A DNA stretch of 29,213 bases from Deltaproteobacteria bacterium (GCA_019308145.1 JAFDIG010000001.1:1-29213), one strand, 5' to 3'. Positions 1 to 8,430 are shown, counted from the stretch's first letter. Made by a program: numbers and translations. Notes: generated by a model not told the origin, from the sequence alone.

Positions 1-1377
1 GTTTTTATTATGGAATTCATTTAATATATCTATAACTCTTTGTTTTAATTTATTAAATGAGTCTTTATGGACTATCTTTACGGCTTCTTTATCATATATT
101 ATAACCTTTCCTTGTGATTGAAGGGATAATATAATAGGCAAAGAAGTTTTTTTTGTTAGATTTAAATAACGAGAGATTACACTTAGCTCAACCCCATGAA
201 AACCACTCCTTTTTGTTATTAACTCACACTTTTCTTCATTTGTTCCATCTTTTAAAATGGATAGCTCGTGTAAAAAATCAGGGTCCTTTCTTTTACGAGG
301 ATAGGGGAAGGTGTCTAATATTATTCCTCCACCAACAGTTTGTATAATCCCTGAACTACGGATAACAAAACGGTCTCCTGGCAATGCAACTACTGATTTA
401 TCTAACTTTAACCTTGCAAAACAGGCTTCCCCTGGCTCAAGAGAATTTTCACCAAAAAGGGTGATCTTTGCTAATGCTAAAGCAGTGCCTACATGAAAAC
501 GTAAGGTAACCCCATTTTTTAAAGATCTTTCAGCACTTTTGAGATATTGAAGCCATACATCCATCATGTTTGTAGGAATTATCTCGTCTGGATGGCATAC
601 AACATCACCACGATAAATCTTTGTTTTTTCAACACCTTGAAGATTTAAGGCAGTTCTTAAGCCAGCTACGGATTTTTCTTGAGGTTGATTATGAACCTGA
701 ATGCCTCTAACCCTGCCTTCTACACCTTCTGGTAAGATCTCCACTTCATCACCTATCTCAACTTGACCTGAAATCAAAGTCCCTGTTACAACCGTGCCAA
801 AACCTTTCATGGTAAATATTCTGTCTATGGGCAACCTGAAAAGCCCTTCAGGCTGTTTCTCTTTTACCTCTACTACTATCTTATCTAAAGCATTTACAAG
901 CTCTTTTAAACCTTTGCCTGTAACTGATGAGACAGGAATAATGGGCGCAGATTCCAAAAACGTCCCTTTAATAAAATCTTTTATATCCTCCTTAACAAGT
1001 TCTACCATCTCATCATCAACCAAATCTATTTTAGTAATTACAACTATCCCTTTTTTAACATTCAAAAGTCGGCATATATCTAAATGCTCCCTTGTTTGTG
1101 GCATAACACCTTCATCTGCTGCCACTATCAAGGCAACAATATCAATTCCACTTGCACCTGCGACCATGTTCTTTACAAATTTTTCATGTCCTGGAACATC
1201 TACTATTGATATGGTATTACCACTTGGGAGCTTCAGCGATGCAAATCCAAGCTCAATGGTTATGCCTCTAAGTTTTTCTTCCTTTAATCTGTCAGTATCA
1301 ATTCCAGTTAGAGCAGTAACAAGGGCAGTTTTGCCATGATCAATATGTCCAGCAGTGCCTAAAACGATTCTTTTCAT
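1..1377 (-). CDS. selB: Selenocysteine-specific elongation factor SelB, C-terminus cut by window edge
   Basis: SelB is a GTPase that brings Sec-tRNA(Sec) to UGA codons next to a SECIS hairpin in selenoprotein mRNAs. The reading frame is open from an ATG at 1377 to the left edge, giving 459 codons of a family usually 600-650 residues long. The N-terminus opens MKRIVLGTAGHIDHGKTAL, with the G1 loop GHIDHGKT near residues 10-17. It continues with a switch region (RGITIELGF), the G3 motif DVPGHEKF and the G4 motif TKID. The last visible part (for example VISRYLNLTKKTSLP) resembles the start of the winged-helix repeats that bind SECIS RNA. A GAAGG ribosome site lies 8 bases before the ATG. The gene is divergent from the FadR-type regulator at 1594. 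It implies that this genome encodes selenoproteins, but I saw none in this window. Confidence 0.95.
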   Translation of the reverse strand, partial: MKRIVLGTAGHIDHGKTALVTALTGIDTDRLKEEKLRGITIELGFASLKLPSGNTISIVDVPGHEKFVKNMVAGASGIDIVALIVAADEGVMPQTREHLDICRLLNVKKGIVVITKIDLVDDEMVELVKEDIKDFIKGTFLESAPIIPVSSVTGKGLKELVNALDKIVVEVKEKQPEGLFRLPIDRIFTMKGFGTVVTGTLISGQVEIGDEVEILPEGVEGRVRGIQVHNQPQEKSVAGLRTALNLQGVEKTKIYRGDVVCHPDEIIPTNMMDVWLQYLKSAERSLKNGVTLRFHVGTALALAKITLFGENSLEPGEACFARLKLDKSVVALPGDRFVIRSSGIIQTVGGGIILDTFPYPRKRKDPDFLHELSILKDGTNEEKCELITKRSGFHGVELSVISRYLNLTKKTSLPIILSLQSQGKVIIYDKEAVKIVHKDSFNKLKQRVIDILNEFHNKN

Positions 1378-1402
1378 CTAAAAACCTTCTTTATCTAAAG
1401 TT

Positions 1403-1408
1403 ATTATA
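1403..1408 (-). promoter_or_regulatory. selB: Putative -10 element of selB
   Basis: On the minus strand the sequence reads TATAAT 25 bases before the selB start codon. No good -35 hexamer lies 16-18 bases further upstream; the nearest candidate, TTACAA, is 19 bases away. A weak call that rests on the -10 match and its position. Confidence 0.4.
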
Positions 1409-1522
1409 AGACTCTGAAAAATTAAATTTGTAATCCCTTTTTTATATTGATTACCATATCATATAGACGATTTCAAGATAAAGAGAAGCAGAACTTTCTC
1501 AAAAATTTTCATTTTATAAAAC

Positions 1523-1550
1523 TTGACAAAAGGAAATCTTTTTGTATAAT
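1523..1550 (+). promoter_or_regulatory. Sigma-70 promoter of the FadR-type regulator
   Basis: A perfect -35 hexamer TTGACA (1523-1528) and a perfect -10 hexamer TATAAT (1545-1550) are separated by 16 bases. Transcription would start a few bases downstream, inside the adjoining palindrome, so a bound regulator should block initiation. Confidence 0.85.
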
Positions 1551-1565
1551 ACTGGTCTGACCAGT
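1551..1565 (+). promoter_or_regulatory. FadR-family operator palindrome ACTGGTCTGACCAGT
   Basis: Two perfect 7-base arms flank a single central T, directly after the -10 box and across the expected transcription start. The core TGGTCTGACCA matches the operator pattern of FadR-subfamily GntR regulators (t-x-GT-N(0-3)-AC-x-a; compare the LldR and PdhR sites). Its place in front of a FadR-type gene points to autorepression, and to control of the transporter downstream if both are on one transcript. Confidence 0.85.
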
Positions 1566-1593
1566 AGATAAGTAGACATAAAGGAGAATAATT

Positions 1594-2304
1594 TTGCTTA
1601 AGCCAATAAACAAAAAACGCCTTTCAGATGCAGCAGTTGAACAACTCAAGGAAATGATTATAAAAGAAAAAATTAAACCTGGGGAAAAACTGCCTTCAGA
1701 ACGACAATTAATAAAAGAATTAAAGATCAGTCGTGCATCTGTTAGAGAAGCTTTGCGTATCCTTGAGATTATGGGATTTGTTGAGGTAAAGCCAGGCAAA
1801 GGTGTATATGTTGCTGATCCAACACAACATATATTTGAACCTTTAGATTCATGGCTTTCTCTATATAAGGAAACATTGTATGAACATTTTGAAATTCGCC
1901 AGGTTATTGAACCACATGCTGCATCCTTTGCTGCTAAAAGAGCAACAGCTAATGTAATTAATGCAATGAAAAAATCTTTAACCATATTCAAAAAAAGAAT
2001 GGAGCAAGATGACCTGATAGGGATGATCAAAGCCGATGCAGAGTTTCATCTTCTAATCGCTAAAGCTACTGGTAATCGCACTCTTATCGTTATCATGGAA
2101 ACTATTACTACCTCATTACTTGAAGGTTGGAAAGCTTCATTGAGAACACCAGGAAGAGCATCAAAAACAATAGAAGAGCATCAAGCTATATTTGATGCAA
2201 TTTTAAATAAGGATGCAGCAAAAGCTGGTCAAGCAATGTCTACACATCTTAGAAATGCTGTTAATGAACTTGAGAAGATGGGATTAAGACGAAACGAAGT
2301 CTGA
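1594..2304 (+). CDS. FadR-subfamily GntR transcriptional regulator (FCD domain)
   Basis: A 236-residue DNA-binding repressor, the normal length for the family. The N-terminal winged helix-turn-helix (about residues 10-76) contains the typical PGEKLPSERQL segment and SRASVREALRILE recognition region. The C-terminal all-helical FCD ligand domain (about 90-225) shows the expected motifs around EIRQVIEP, DAEFHLLIAKATGN and EEHQAIFDAI, which supply metal or effector ligands in this family. The start is a TTG with AAGGAG seven bases upstream; no ATG fits better. It is probably autoregulated through the operator at 1551-1565. The neighbouring transporter suggests that the effector is the transported substrate, commonly an organic acid in FCD regulators, but the ligand cannot be read from the sequence. 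Confidence 0.92.
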   Translation: MLKPINKKRLSDAAVEQLKEMIIKEKIKPGEKLPSERQLIKELKISRASVREALRILEIMGFVEVKPGKGVYVADPTQHIFEPLDSWLSLYKETLYEHFEIRQVIEPHAASFAAKRATANVINAMKKSLTIFKKRMEQDDLIGMIKADAEFHLLIAKATGNRTLIVIMETITTSLLEGWKASLRTPGRASKTIEEHQAIFDAILNKDAAKAGQAMSTHLRNAVNELEKMGLRRNEV

Positions 2305-2348
2305 GATATCTTGTGATTAAATGGTTTAAATCAAAAAAAGGAGGTGAT

Positions 2349-2375
2349 ATGCGAGTTTCTATAAAATATTTATAA
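2349..2375 (+). other. Possible 8-codon leader peptide MRVSIKYL
   Basis: An almost perfect Shine-Dalgarno sequence (AAGGAGGTGAT) ends just before an ATG that opens an eight-codon frame stopping at TAA. It lies in the 123-base gap between the regulator and the transporter. A second strong purine site (GAGGAGG) follows about 30 bases later without a start codon, and a third serves the transporter. The peptide could be translated and couple to or modulate the transporter, or the strong site could be a leftover. No homology is possible at this length. Confidence 0.3.
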
Positions 2376-2427
2376 GAGGAGGAAATTTTTTTAGTAATAT
2401 TCAAATAATAAAAAAGGGGGCATAATA

Positions 2428-3852
2428 ATGGAAAGATCAAAAAATATAGAATTATCAGTAGCCCCTAAAGGTGGGGCAGCCTTAAAAAAAATTGGCCCAG
2501 GTATTGTCTGGGCAGCTCTTGCAATAGGTGGAGGGGAGCTTGTTCTTATCCCAAGAGTAGGAACTGTCTATGGGATGATCTTCCTCTGGATGCCTTTATT
2601 AGCTATTGCCCTGAAGTACTTTATGCTTAATGAAATAGGAAGATGGTCTATCGCAACTGGCTCAACCATTTATGATGGACTTGCCTTGCTTCCAGGTCCC
2701 AAAAAATGGTTAAGTTGGATTTTGCTTTTTGTTGCTCTTTATCTTGGTGCTGTTCATATTGGCGGATTGGTAGCAATGGTTGGGATTATTACATATCATT
2801 TAGTACCAATATTTTCTCCATTTGTCTGGTCAGTTCTTATGATGATATCATACATTGTACTTACATGGACAAAAAGTTACAATGTTTTTGAAAAGGTAAT
2901 GTTTGTGATGGTTGCTATTCTTTCAATAAGTACTATTATTATTGGTCTCAAATTTTTCCCACCATTTAGTGAGCTTCTTAAAGGTTTTACATTTCATATT
3001 CCAAGTAAAACTCCTGACTGGGCATTTACAAAATATCATATATCAAAGAATCCTTTAGTTGAGATATTGCCAGCAATGGCATTTGCAGGCTGCGGTGCTG
3101 TTAACAGTCTCTGGTATTCAGATTGGGCACTCTCAAAAGGTTTAGGGCTGGGCAAATATTTTGATGGTTTGGAAAATAGCTCCATCTCCATAGATCAGCT
3201 TGAAACACTTGATAAAGGAATGGTTCAAAAGGTCAGAGATTGGGTAAGGGTAATGTTTCATGATGCTTTATGGGGAGCAAATGTTTTGACGATTGTGGTA
3301 ACATTTTTTTATGCGATATTAGCAATTGTAGTGATCCATCCTTTACATCAAGCACCAGGTGGCTCAAAATTCATTATAACACTTTCACAAACCTTTACTA
3401 AAACAGTTGGCCCATGGGCAAAATGGCTTTACCTGTTAGGTGCTTTTGGTGTAATTTATGGCACAATGGCAACCATCTATGACGGATATGCAAGGATGAT
3501 CAATAAAACCATCCAAGTTTGTATGCCTAACTGGGAAGGATATAAGAAGATCAGTTCTATCTGGAGGTATAGGATTTGGATCCTTTATGGGACGGGAGCA
3601 AATTTTATCCTTGTATATCTACTTAAAGCTGTTCCTGTTAAGTTTTTAAGAGCTGCTGCCTGGATAGAAGGAACATTTTTACTCCCTGTAGTTGCTTTTT
3701 CTATTGCTTATCTTACTGCAAAAAAACTTCCATCCCTTTACAGCAAAGAAAGCCGATCCCTTGTTAAACCACATTGGATATTTACAACAGGAACAATTGC
3801 AGCTGGTTTGCTTTATCTTGTTTTAATCGTCATAATGTTAGTAAGATTTTAA
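2428..3852 (+). CDS. NRAMP-fold membrane transporter lacking the canonical metal-binding motif
   Basis: A 474-residue polytopic inner-membrane protein with about 11-12 hydrophobic segments and the overall pattern of NRAMP/SLC11 proteins. The first helix aligns with NRAMP TM1, but the usual DPGN is absent: residues 23-40 read GPGIVWAALAIGGGELVL. The TM6 counterpart near residues 211-225 (LPAMAFAGCGAVNSL) lacks the usual methionine metal-site motif (MPHN type). Those two motifs coordinate Mn2+/Fe2+ in true NRAMPs, so this protein probably moves something else or uses a different site. AAAAAGGGGG lies seven bases before the ATG. It follows a FadR-type regulator and ends in its own terminator, suggesting a two-gene regulator-transporter unit. 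Family membership is judged by pattern only; the substrate is unknown. Confidence 0.8.
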   Translation: MERSKNIELSVAPKGGAALKKIGPGIVWAALAIGGGELVLIPRVGTVYGMIFLWMPLLAIALKYFMLNEIGRWSIATGSTIYDGLALLPGPKKWLSWILLFVALYLGAVHIGGLVAMVGIITYHLVPIFSPFVWSVLMMISYIVLTWTKSYNVFEKVMFVMVAILSISTIIIGLKFFPPFSELLKGFTFHIPSKTPDWAFTKYHISKNPLVEILPAMAFAGCGAVNSLWYSDWALSKGLGLGKYFDGLENSSISIDQLETLDKGMVQKVRDWVRVMFHDALWGANVLTIVVTFFYAILAIVVIHPLHQAPGGSKFIITLSQTFTKTVGPWAKWLYLLGAFGVIYGTMATIYDGYARMINKTIQVCMPNWEGYKKISSIWRYRIWILYGTGANFILVYLLKAVPVKFLRAAAWIEGTFLLPVVAFSIAYLTAKKLPSLYSKESRSLVKPHWIFTTGTIAAGLLYLVLIVIMLVRF

Positions 3853-3870
3853 TTTAAGCGGTAACTAAAA

Positions 3871-3903
3871 AAGGGGAAGAAAATATCCTTCCCCTTATTT
3901 TTT
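3871..3903 (+). terminator. Rho-independent terminator after the NRAMP-like gene
   Basis: A 9-bp perfect stem (AAGGGGAAG / CTTCCCCTT) with an 8-base loop is followed by ATTTTTT and preceded by an A-run, so it could work in both directions. It ends 18 bases before the next gene, which either has its own promoter or relies on read-through. Confidence 0.9.
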
Positions 3904-3921
3904 AGTTTCAAGAGGTTTAAG

Positions 3922-4782
3922 ATGAGTAAAAATGGTAATTGGAGAATAAAAATTTTGGTGAATAATTCTGTGCCTGAAAGTCCTTATTTAGGAGAACATG
4001 GAATATCTTTTTTAATTGAAAATATCTCTGATAAAAATCCATGGAGCTTCCTATTTGATACAGGTCAAACTTCTGAGGTGTTATTATCAAACGCAGAGAA
4101 AATGAGGGTTAATTGGGTAAATTTAAGAGGGATCGCATTAAGTCATGGTCATTATGACCACACAGGTGGCCTTTTGGGTTTGTTAGAAAAGCTTGATCAT
4201 CCTGTCCCAATAATATATCATCCTGAAATATTTAAAAATAGGATAAGTATGATACCCCATTTTAGAAGCATAGGTGTGCCTTTTAAAGAAAAAGATATTG
4301 AAAAATTCAATATGCCAATATTGAGAACAAGAAATGAGGTTTATATTTCAGATGAACTCATTATCAGTGGAGAGATCCCAAGGGAATATGATTTTGAAGA
4401 AAACGGGGTAGATAATTTTTTCTGTGAGAGTGATGACAAATATGTTAAAGATAATGTTATGGATGATAAAGCAGTAATAATTAGATTAAAAGAGAAAGGG
4501 ATTTTTTTAATCTGTGGATGTTGTCATGCAGGACTTATAAATACTTTGAAATATGCGTATGAGCTTACAAAAGAAAAAAAGGTTTTTGGAATAATAGGTG
4601 GACTGCATATGGCAGGTGCAACTGATGAAAGAATAGAAAAAACTATAGAACATCTTAAAAAATATAACCCTTCTATTATCGTTCCGATGCATTGTACAGG
4701 AATAAAAGAATCTGCTATTTTATGGAATGTTTTTAAAGATAAGATAAAATTTTTACTTGTTGGGGAATCATTGGAGATTTAA
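3922..4782 (+). CDS. MBL-fold metallohydrolase, COG1237 (DRFPP-synthase-like) family
   Basis: A 286-residue metallo-beta-lactamase-fold protein of the COG1237 type, often annotated as 7,8-dihydropterin-6-methyl-4-(beta-D-ribofuranosyl)-aminobenzene-5'-phosphate synthase after the archaeal member. The metal motif SHGHYDHTGG is complete (His75, His77, Asp79, His80). Further ligands are expected in CGCCHAGLIN, in GGLHMAG and in the final PMHCTGI. There is no signal peptide, so it is cytoplasmic. AGAGG lies six bases before the ATG. It overlaps the downstream exchanger gene by one base (TAATG), so the two are translationally coupled. A close relative with the same layout is encoded at 19955-20800. 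The bacterial substrate is not established; a methanopterin-like pathway role should not be assumed. Confidence 0.85.
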   Translation: MSKNGNWRIKILVNNSVPESPYLGEHGISFLIENISDKNPWSFLFDTGQTSEVLLSNAEKMRVNWVNLRGIALSHGHYDHTGGLLGLLEKLDHPVPIIYHPEIFKNRISMIPHFRSIGVPFKEKDIEKFNMPILRTRNEVYISDELIISGEIPREYDFEENGVDNFFCESDDKYVKDNVMDDKAVIIRLKEKGIFLICGCCHAGLINTLKYAYELTKEKKVFGIIGGLHMAGATDERIEKTIEHLKKYNPSIIVPMHCTGIKESAILWNVFKDKIKFLLVGESLEI

Positions 4783-5777
4783 TGGGAATCTTTGAGAATA
4801 TCTATTTTAGCTTCTTTGTACTTATCATCTCTTTTGTCCTCCTTTTTAAAAGCGCAGATTTTTTTGTAAATGGTTCTGTTGGTATTGCAGAATTATTTAA
4901 TATTCCAAAGATGATTGTAGGTATAGTTCTTGTTGGATTTGCTACAACCGCACCTGAATTTTTTGTATCAGTACAATCTGCTTACTTAGGTCATCCTGAA
5001 ATAGCATTAGGCAATGCTGTTGGTTCTGTTATCTGTGATGATGGTTTAGCTATGGGGTTAGGAGCTATTGCTGCTCCCATAGCAATCTCAATTGATAGCA
5101 AAATCTTAAAAACAGCTGGGATATTTTTAATCTCCATTGATATTATCGCTTATTTCTTTGTTATGAACGGCATTTTTAGCCGTTTAGAGGGCTTTATACT
5201 TCTTTTATTTTTATTTGCATATATTTATTTTGTTATAGCCACAGAAAAAAAAAGAAGAAAAAACTCTAAAGAAAATATCCTTGTTAAAGAAAATAATAAT
5301 AAAGATTCAGAGGCTGATAATAAAAAAATAAAAAGATATATAATATTTTTTCTACTTGGGCTTTTAGGTGTTGTGATAACAAGCAGGATGGTTATATGGT
5401 CTGCAATCAATATTGCTAAATTTTTTAAAGTATCAGAGATAATTATTGGATTAACAGTTGTTGCCATTGGTACATCATTGCCAGAAATAAGTACATCCAT
5501 TACAGCTGCTATTAAAGGAGAAGGAGAGATAGCAGCAGGGGATATAATCGGGGCTGATATTTTGAATATATTATGGATTATAGGGTGCTCTGCAATCGTT
5601 CACCCAATTCATGTGGAGATGCTTTCTGCACATTTCTCTTTTTTATGGATGCTTTTAATCGTATCTACTATGCTTATTTCTATGAGGATTGGCTATAAAA
5701 TAGGAAAGCCAAAAGGTTTTATCTTGATATCCCTTTATAGTATATATATTTATATGACTATTAAAATCTTTTACTAA
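4782..5777 (+). CDS. CaCA-family Na+/Ca2+ exchanger-like membrane protein (YrbG type)
   Basis: A 331-residue inner-membrane protein with two inverted halves of about five helices joined by a Lys/Asn-rich hydrophilic loop near residues 150-185, the standard CaCA build. The alpha-1 repeat keeps the cation glutamate (FATTAPEF, Glu59), but the usual GSN-I-x-N stretch reads GSVICDD (about 81-87). The alpha-2 repeat is closer to canonical (GTSLPEIS, Glu235; GADILNIL). Such proteins exchange Na+ or H+ for Ca2+ across the inner membrane; the altered alpha-1 motif leaves ion preference open. The ATG overlaps the previous stop codon, with TTGGAG six bases upstream as ribosome site. What calcium exchange would have to do with the MBL partner is not evident. 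Confidence 0.87.
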   Translation: MGIFENIYFSFFVLIISFVLLFKSADFFVNGSVGIAELFNIPKMIVGIVLVGFATTAPEFFVSVQSAYLGHPEIALGNAVGSVICDDGLAMGLGAIAAPIAISIDSKILKTAGIFLISIDIIAYFFVMNGIFSRLEGFILLLFLFAYIYFVIATEKKRRKNSKENILVKENNNKDSEADNKKIKRYIIFFLLGLLGVVITSRMVIWSAINIAKFFKVSEIIIGLTVVAIGTSLPEISTSITAAIKGEGEIAAGDIIGADILNILWIIGCSAIVHPIHVEMLSAHFSFLWMLLIVSTMLISMRIGYKIGKPKGFILISLYSIYIYMTIKIFY

Positions 5778-5866
5778 AACCTCAAAAAAATAACGTTTCC
5801 CATTTAAAATTCAAAAAATTATTCTCTATTTTTTATTACTTCTAATTTTTCTAATTTAACCCTGAC

Positions 5867-5923
5867 ATCATGCTCATGATCCTTTTCTTTCTATTTTTAG
5901 TTTAAGATTGACTAAATCTTAAA
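5867..5923. repeat. Two inverted repeats upstream of the TPR gene
   Basis: ATCATG-CT-CATGAT (5867-5880) and TTTAAGATT-GACTA-AATCTTAAA (5901-5923) are perfect inverted repeats in the 182-base gap before the TPR protein. The second lies 37 bases before the chosen start. They could be operators or simple RNA hairpins; neither has a U-run, so they do not look like terminators. Confidence 0.4.
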
Positions 5924-5959
5924 TATATGTTAACCAATAAAAATAAATGGTTATGTAAT

Positions 5960-7690
5960 ATGAAGAAACTAATCTTTTTATTTTTAACACTTATCTTTTT
6001 CTTAACTTATTGTGCTCATTTTTCTGGGCAACTAAAAACTGTCTCTATTAAAGATTTAAAAAAGGCAGAGGAGATCTCCTCTACCTCTAATGCATATTAT
6101 CATTTTATCTTAGCAAGGATTAAACTCCTTTCAGGCAAGCTTCACGCATCTTTAGAAGAGTATAAAAAAGCCTTAGAGTATGAAAAAAACTCATCCCCTA
6201 TCTTAACAGATATTGCAACCCTCTATTTAACAAATGGAAAAATCGATGAAGCAATAAAGTATTGTCAAAAAGCTGTAAAGGCTGATCCAGACAATATTTC
6301 TGCTCGTCTACTTCTTGGGAATATATATTATAATTTTAAGAAAAAGGATTTAGCTATAAAAGAGTTTGAAATCGTCCTTAAAAAGGATCCCAAAAATAGT
6401 GAAGCTCTCCTGCTTTTGGGCTCCCTTTATGCAGACAAAAAGGAGTTTGATAAAGCTATAAAGCTCTTTAATAAGATGTTAACCACTTATCCTAACTCTC
6501 TTATGGCTAATTATTATCTTGGAAGGATATATGCAACCATTTCTCAATATAAAAAAGCAATAAAATTCTATAAAAAGACTCTTAAAATAAGACCTAATTT
6601 CGAATCTGCTATGATGGACTTAGCTATGGTTTATGAAATGCAACACAACTGGGATGAAGCAATAAAGCTGTATAAAAAAATCATAGCACAAGATCCAGAT
6701 AATGCAAAAGCAAGAGACCGTTTAGGACAAATATTTATCAAAAAAAAGGATTTAAAAAAAGCTCTTAAAGAGTATAAAGAATTAAAAAGCTTAGATGAAG
6801 AAAATATCAACATCCGTATAAAATTAGGTATTATATATTATGAACAAGAGGATTATGATAAGGCCATTATTGAGTTTAAGTTCGCCCTTTTAAAAAAGCC
6901 AGACAATCATAAAGTAAGATATTATTTAGGATTAACATATCTTCAGAAGGATAATTATGAATTAGCTTTAAAGGAGTTTGAAAAGATACCAGATACGGTT
7001 CCTTTTTATGCACGAGTACAAAGAGATATTGCTTTAATACTTAATCGTTTAAACCGTGTTGATGAAGCTATTACAAGGCTCTTAAAGGCAATAGAGAAGA
7101 AACCAAAAGAAAAAGAGCTATATTATTTCCTTTCATCGTTATATGAAAAGAAGAAAAGTTATACAAAAGCTATTGAAGTTATAAATAGACTTATTGAGAT
7201 TGATAAAAAAGATGAGGAAGCACTTTTCCAATTAGGTGTTCTCTATGATAAAAAGGGTGATTTTAAAAGATGTATAAAGATCATGTGGAAGGTGCTTGAT
7301 ATTAATCCTAAACATGCACAAGCCCTAAACTATATTGGATACTCTTATGCAGACAGAGGGATTAAGCTTAATGAAGCAGAAAAGCTTATAAGAAAAGCCT
7401 TAAAAATAAAGCCAAAAGATGGTTACATTACAGATAGTTTAGGATGGGTTTACTATAAAAAGGGTGAGTATAAAAAAGCTTTAACTATTCTTAAAAAAGC
7501 ATACGAGCTTGTTCCAAACGATCCGATCATAACAGAACATTTAGGAGATGTCTATTTGAAGTTGAATAAGGAAAAAGAAGCATTAGAGATGTATAAGAAG
7601 GCTTTAAAGCTTAATCCCAAAGAGAAACAAAAGATATCTATTATAGAAAAGATAAAAAATCTTACAAAAGAAGAGCCAACTTCACCTTGA
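5960..7690 (+). CDS. Exported tetratricopeptide-repeat protein (15 TPRs)
   Basis: A 576-residue protein made of an N-terminal export signal and about fifteen consecutive 34-35-residue TPR units covering nearly all the rest. Each unit has the usual pattern (for example LGNIYYNFKKKDLAIKEFE followed by a DP-N turn). The signal (MKKLIFLFLTLIFFL, then TYCAH) looks like a lipoprotein signal, but Tyr at the position before Cys is not standard, so lipidation is uncertain. I start at 5960 because the frame's first ATG (5927) would add twelve residues ahead of a perfect signal peptide; neither has a clear ribosome site. It overlaps the LolB-like lipoprotein gene by 4 bases. This TPR/LolB pair is common in deltaproteobacterial genomes and suggests an envelope scaffold or outer-membrane assembly role. 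Confidence 0.85.
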   Translation: MKKLIFLFLTLIFFLTYCAHFSGQLKTVSIKDLKKAEEISSTSNAYYHFILARIKLLSGKLHASLEEYKKALEYEKNSSPILTDIATLYLTNGKIDEAIKYCQKAVKADPDNISARLLLGNIYYNFKKKDLAIKEFEIVLKKDPKNSEALLLLGSLYADKKEFDKAIKLFNKMLTTYPNSLMANYYLGRIYATISQYKKAIKFYKKTLKIRPNFESAMMDLAMVYEMQHNWDEAIKLYKKIIAQDPDNAKARDRLGQIFIKKKDLKKALKEYKELKSLDEENINIRIKLGIIYYEQEDYDKAIIEFKFALLKKPDNHKVRYYLGLTYLQKDNYELALKEFEKIPDTVPFYARVQRDIALILNRLNRVDEAITRLLKAIEKKPKEKELYYFLSSLYEKKKSYTKAIEVINRLIEIDKKDEEALFQLGVLYDKKGDFKRCIKIMWKVLDINPKHAQALNYIGYSYADRGIKLNEAEKLIRKALKIKPKDGYITDSLGWVYYKKGEYKKALTILKKAYELVPNDPIITEHLGDVYLKLNKEKEALEMYKKALKLNPKEKQKISIIEKIKNLTKEEPTSP

Positions 7691-8430
7691 GACAGATAAT
7701 CCTCAAGTCCTTTTATTTTCTTTTTATAATTTCAATTCTTGGATGTGCTCATCTTTATAAGCCATCTATTTATAAACAGAAATTTTCTTTTAAAGAAGCA
7801 ATAAAGAATATAAAAAAAAGCCATTCATCTATTATATCTTTAAAGGGATTAGCAGTTTTAAAAGTTCATTCTGGTTCAAAAAAATTGAGTTTCTCTCTAT
7901 TTTTTTTTATAAAACGGCCTGATTCTGTGCGGCTTGAGTTTCTAAATCCTTTTGGTATGCCTGAGATAATCTACATAAAGAAAAAAGATAACTACATTAG
8001 ATATTCAATGCAAACAGGAAAAGCAGAAAAAGAAAACCTTAATAACAGCGATTCCATGGTTATTGTAAGCGATCTTTTCCCTCTTCTTTTTGGAGAAGTA
8101 CCCCTAAATAAGGGATATATTTGGAATATAAAGGATAATCCTAAAAACAGAGATCAACTCATTTTGGAGGGGAAAGGCAAAAATGGTAGGATAACTTTTT
8201 TTATAGATACGAAAAAATGGCTTATAATAATGGCTGAAAAAGATAATCCAACTTCCATAAAAGAATGGAAAGTGACTTTTTCTAACTTTAAAGCTCAAAA
8301 TGGGATCGTATTTCCTAAAATGATAATGTTAGAAATATATCCATATTTTTCAAGATTATCTATAGATATTAAAGAACTAAATATCAATCCTGCTATACCA
8401 AAGGATATCTTTTCTTTGCCGAATAATTAA
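7687..8430 (+). CDS. LolB-like outer-membrane lipoprotein
   Basis: A 247-residue lipoprotein. The N-terminal signal ends in ILGC, a good lipobox with Cys20 as the lipidated residue. The body has the open-barrel features of LolB/DUF4292-type proteins: a repeated strand pattern and the characteristic segment RPDSVRLEFLNPFGMPEII, which in LolB-like proteins forms the hydrophobic cavity. LolB accepts lipoproteins from LolA and inserts them in the outer membrane; whether this divergent protein does so is inferred. The start is TTG at 7687, overlapping the TGA of the TPR gene (TTGA), so translation is probably coupled. No terminator was seen after it. Confidence 0.75.
   Translation: MRQIILKSFYFLFIISILGCAHLYKPSIYKQKFSFKEAIKNIKKSHSSIISLKGLAVLKVHSGSKKLSFSLFFFIKRPDSVRLEFLNPFGMPEIIYIKKKDNYIRYSMQTGKAEKENLNNSDSMVIVSDLFPLLFGEVPLNKGYIWNIKDNPKNRDQLILEGKGKNGRITFFIDTKKWLIIMAEKDNPTSIKEWKVTFSNFKAQNGIVFPKMIMLEIYPYFSRLSIDIKELNINPAIPKDIFSLPNN

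Noticed and set aside
794..1339. Long plus-strand open frame inside selB
   Set aside because: A low-complexity Ser/Thr/Pro-rich shadow of the real minus-strand gene.
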